A stretch of 7,913 nucleotides of DNA from JBCCWR01 sp039193385. GTDB taxonomy: Bacteria; Verrucomicrobiota; Verrucomicrobiia; Methylacidiphilales; JBCCWR01. The position numbers and the translations under genes are program-made. Below, piece after piece: positions 6,387 to 7,913 of the stretch. The notes under the pieces were generated by a model. It made no database searches and was not told the origin of the DNA. It saw only the letters and a program-made list of their open reading frames with translations. The stretch lies in assembly GCA_039193385.1 (NCBI GenBank), contig JBCCWR010000109.1, positions 1-7,913 of the forward strand. Reading direction: 5' to 3'. The first letter of the stretch is position 1; every line of letters starts with the position of its first letter.

Positions 6387-7088
6387 ATGCCTCAAGATAT
6401 TAACTTTAAATCGCTTATTCGCCCAGGTTGGGAAGCGCTTAAAACTTACTGGATTCCATTCATAAGTGTTCAGTTATTTGGTGTTGGCATTGTAGTAACT
6501 TACTATACTTATCCTTCATTTCAGAACTTTTGTGATTTGTTAGGCGACCTCAAAAACCAAGGAGGCGTTGCTTTCGCTGCCTTGGCTACATTGATGAGTG
6601 GCGGCATCATCCCGGAAATAATCAAAAGCTTTCTCCGCCCTCAACATTTGCCAAAGCCAACCCGCCTCGAAATACTACATCAAATCAGCATTTTTCCAGC
6701 ATCAGGTGTTTTAGTCGATCTCTTCTACCGTCTACAGACCATCATCTTTGGCGAATCCGATCACTGGGTTACTATCCTGTGCAAAGTATCTCTAGATCAA
6801 TTTGTTTTTACTCCCTTTCTTGCTCTTCCTTTTGTCATTACCTGGTTCTTGTGGAGAGAGCATGAATTTTGTCTCATATCAGCTTTAAAAGCATTGTCTT
6901 GGAGACTTTATTTACAACGCATCCTACCCATATTAATTCCCAACTTCTTTTACTGGATACCCATGACAGCTATTATCTACAGTCTGCCCTCAGCTGTTCA
7001 GTTTCCCATGTTTCTCTGCGCCAACTGCGGATGGAGCCTCATACTCATCTTCATAGCTCGTCGCCAAATCGAGCATATTAAAAACTAA
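6387..7088 (+). CDS. Polytopic membrane protein, probable bacterial Mpv17/PMP22-like protein
   Basis: A 233-residue hydrophobic protein with about five or six likely membrane segments (about 21-40, 60-80, 100-120, 139-157, 178-199 and 203-223) and no clear signal peptide. I first saw no obvious bacterial family. The second half, however, carries the landmarks of eukaryotic Mpv17/PMP22 proteins: a K-x-x-L-D-Q-x-x-F-x-P block at 133-143, then N185, W189, P201 and W216. As I recall human MPV17, its NYYLWP...VP...W segment has the same offsets (0, +4, +16, +31). The block FPASGVLVDLFYRL (103-116) fits the family's upstream G-P...W-Y region less exactly. Mpv17 relatives are small inner-membrane or peroxisomal proteins, possibly channels. 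Role and membrane in this organism are unknown. The ATG at 6387 has no Shine-Dalgarno and no strong promoter nearby; read-through from tRNA-Cys is possible. The stop overlaps that of the convergent transglutaminase gene. The gene is real (good frame length, coherent topology); the family link is inference. Confidence 0.8.
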   Translation: MPQDINFKSLIRPGWEALKTYWIPFISVQLFGVGIVVTYYTYPSFQNFCDLLGDLKNQGGVAFAALATLMSGGIIPEIIKSFLRPQHLPKPTRLEILHQISIFPASGVLVDLFYRLQTIIFGESDHWVTILCKVSLDQFVFTPFLALPFVITWFLWREHEFCLISALKALSWRLYLQRILPILIPNFFYWIPMTAIIYSLPSAVQFPMFLCANCGWSLILIFIARRQIEHIKN

Positions 7089-7912
7089 CGACATATCTTT
7101 TTGCGCAATAATTTCAACTGATTCAGAGCATTACTGTAGAATAATTTATCCGGAGTTTTTCCATATCTTAATACCAGATATAAATCCCTAAACTGGGTCA
7201 ACAAATCACGGTTTGCTTCATCCAAGTATTTCTGAAGACGATCAAGATAAGTATAAGCACCTTCTGATTGATCAGGCCCTAGATTCCTTTTCCTAAAATA
7301 AAGCATGAGCATCTCATATTGCTTGAGAACCCCATCTTCTTGCTTCTGCACAAAGACTATCCAAAACACCCAAGCTAGAACAAAGGCTATCCCCAAAATC
7401 AGAGATCCTGTTAAAACCAATGCGGAAGCCATCTGATTCAATCCGAAATTTTGAAAAATAGATAATTGCTGGCCAACATCGTATCCCAAAAAATCATCCC
7501 ATTGAGCATTAGCCTGATCCCAACGTTCCGTCGTTTCATCTAAAGGCCTGGATAACCATTCCGGCATCCATCCAGGTCTAAAGGCTTCAAATTGATTCCC
7601 TGCGACAGAAAAAGTCAATCCACGCCCCATACTCATTCTTACCGCATTAAAACCTGCCTCTATTCGTTGTGGAGAAATAACAGAAGTAGCATCAATCCGC
7701 ACCCAACCGCGATCCTCAATCCAAACTTCATTCCAGGCATGAGCAAATTGTTTTCTAATGACCATAAACTGGCCATGCTTGTTCCATTCTCCGCCCAGAA
7801 ACCCTGCCACGACTCGTGCTGGCACACCACAAGCTCGGGCAAGGATCGCAAACGATGCCGCATAATGTTCACAATACCCGGAGCGATCCTCGAAAAGAAA
7901 TTCTTCCAACGC
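7085..7912 (-). CDS. TgpA-like transglutaminase / DUF4129-type membrane protein, C-terminal part (partial)
   Basis: C-terminal 275 codons of a membrane protein with a periplasmic transglutaminase-like domain. The frame stays open to the right edge, and the TTG at 7909-7907 is an internal Leu (LEEFLFEDRSGYCEHYA), so the gene starts outside the window. Numbering from that Leu, the catalytic triad is Cys13 (GYCEHYA), His57 (FAHAWNEVW) and Asp73 (GWVRIDATS). The W..FLGYD..QQ segment near 137-148 is characteristic of the TgpA branch. One transmembrane helix lies at about 161-187. A cytoplasmic tail of about 85 residues follows (YEMLMLYFRKRNLGPDQSEGAYTYLDRL...), resembling DUF4129. In Pseudomonas the relative TgpA is essential and sits with MoxR and DUF58 genes, which would lie to the right of this window if the arrangement holds; that is a prediction. 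The true substrate of these enzymes is unclear. The stop overlaps that of the preceding convergent gene by 4 bases. Confidence 0.92.
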   Translation of the reverse strand, partial: ALEEFLFEDRSGYCEHYAASFAILARACGVPARVVAGFLGGEWNKHGQFMVIRKQFAHAWNEVWIEDRGWVRIDATSVISPQRIEAGFNAVRMSMGRGLTFSVAGNQFEAFRPGWMPEWLSRPLDETTERWDQANAQWDDFLGYDVGQQLSIFQNFGLNQMASALVLTGSLILGIAFVLAWVFWIVFVQKQEDGVLKQYEMLMLYFRKRNLGPDQSEGAYTYLDRLQKYLDEANRDLLTQFRDLYLVLRYGKTPDKLFYSNALNQLKLLRKKICR

Positions 7913-7913
7913 G

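Noticed and set aside
7907..7909. TTG as the start of the transglutaminase gene
   Set aside because: It is an internal Leu of the conserved block before the catalytic Cys, and the frame stays open to the window end.

Overview
The window looks like ordinary chromosome from a Gram-negative bacterium. A PVC-group organism, perhaps Verrucomicrobiota, is my best guess, but this rests only on impression. The clues are the style of the type IIA topoisomerase C-terminus (closer to Bacteroidota/Verrucomicrobiota ParE-like proteins than to E. coli), moderate GC content, sparse Shine-Dalgarno sequences, and a TgpA-type transglutaminase. I see no insertion sequence, phage gene, CRISPR array or defence island.

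Layout from left to right. Bases 2-700 (+) hold the C-terminal TOPRIM part of a topoisomerase IV/gyrase B-like subunit, cut off by the window edge. Convergent to it, and sharing stop-codon bases, is a two-gene minus-strand operon: a GYF_2 + DUF898 (YjgN-like) multi-pass membrane protein (3071-1788), then a membrane-anchored M48 zinc metallopeptidase (1773-697). The gap between them is 14 bases. A plausible sigma70 promoter and a Shine-Dalgarno site precede the first gene. Upstream lies a complete isoleucyl-tRNA synthetase gene (ileS, 6059-3264, minus). A palindrome-rich region separates ileS from a divergent tRNA-Cys(GCA) gene (6221-6292, +) that has its own good promoter. Next is a 233-residue membrane protein (6387-7088, +) whose motif spacing strongly recalls the mostly eukaryotic Mpv17/PMP22 family. 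Convergent to it, again with a 4-base stop overlap, is the C-terminal part of a TgpA-like transglutaminase membrane protein (minus), which runs off the right edge.

Functionally the window mixes housekeeping genes (topoisomerase, IleRS, tRNA-Cys) with membrane or envelope proteins (DUF898/M48 pair, Mpv17-like protein, transglutaminase). The most interesting items are the Mpv17-like protein, the DUF898-M48 pair with its three-fold internal repeat, and the two convergent gene pairs that overlap at their stop codons. I found no convincing new multi-gene system.
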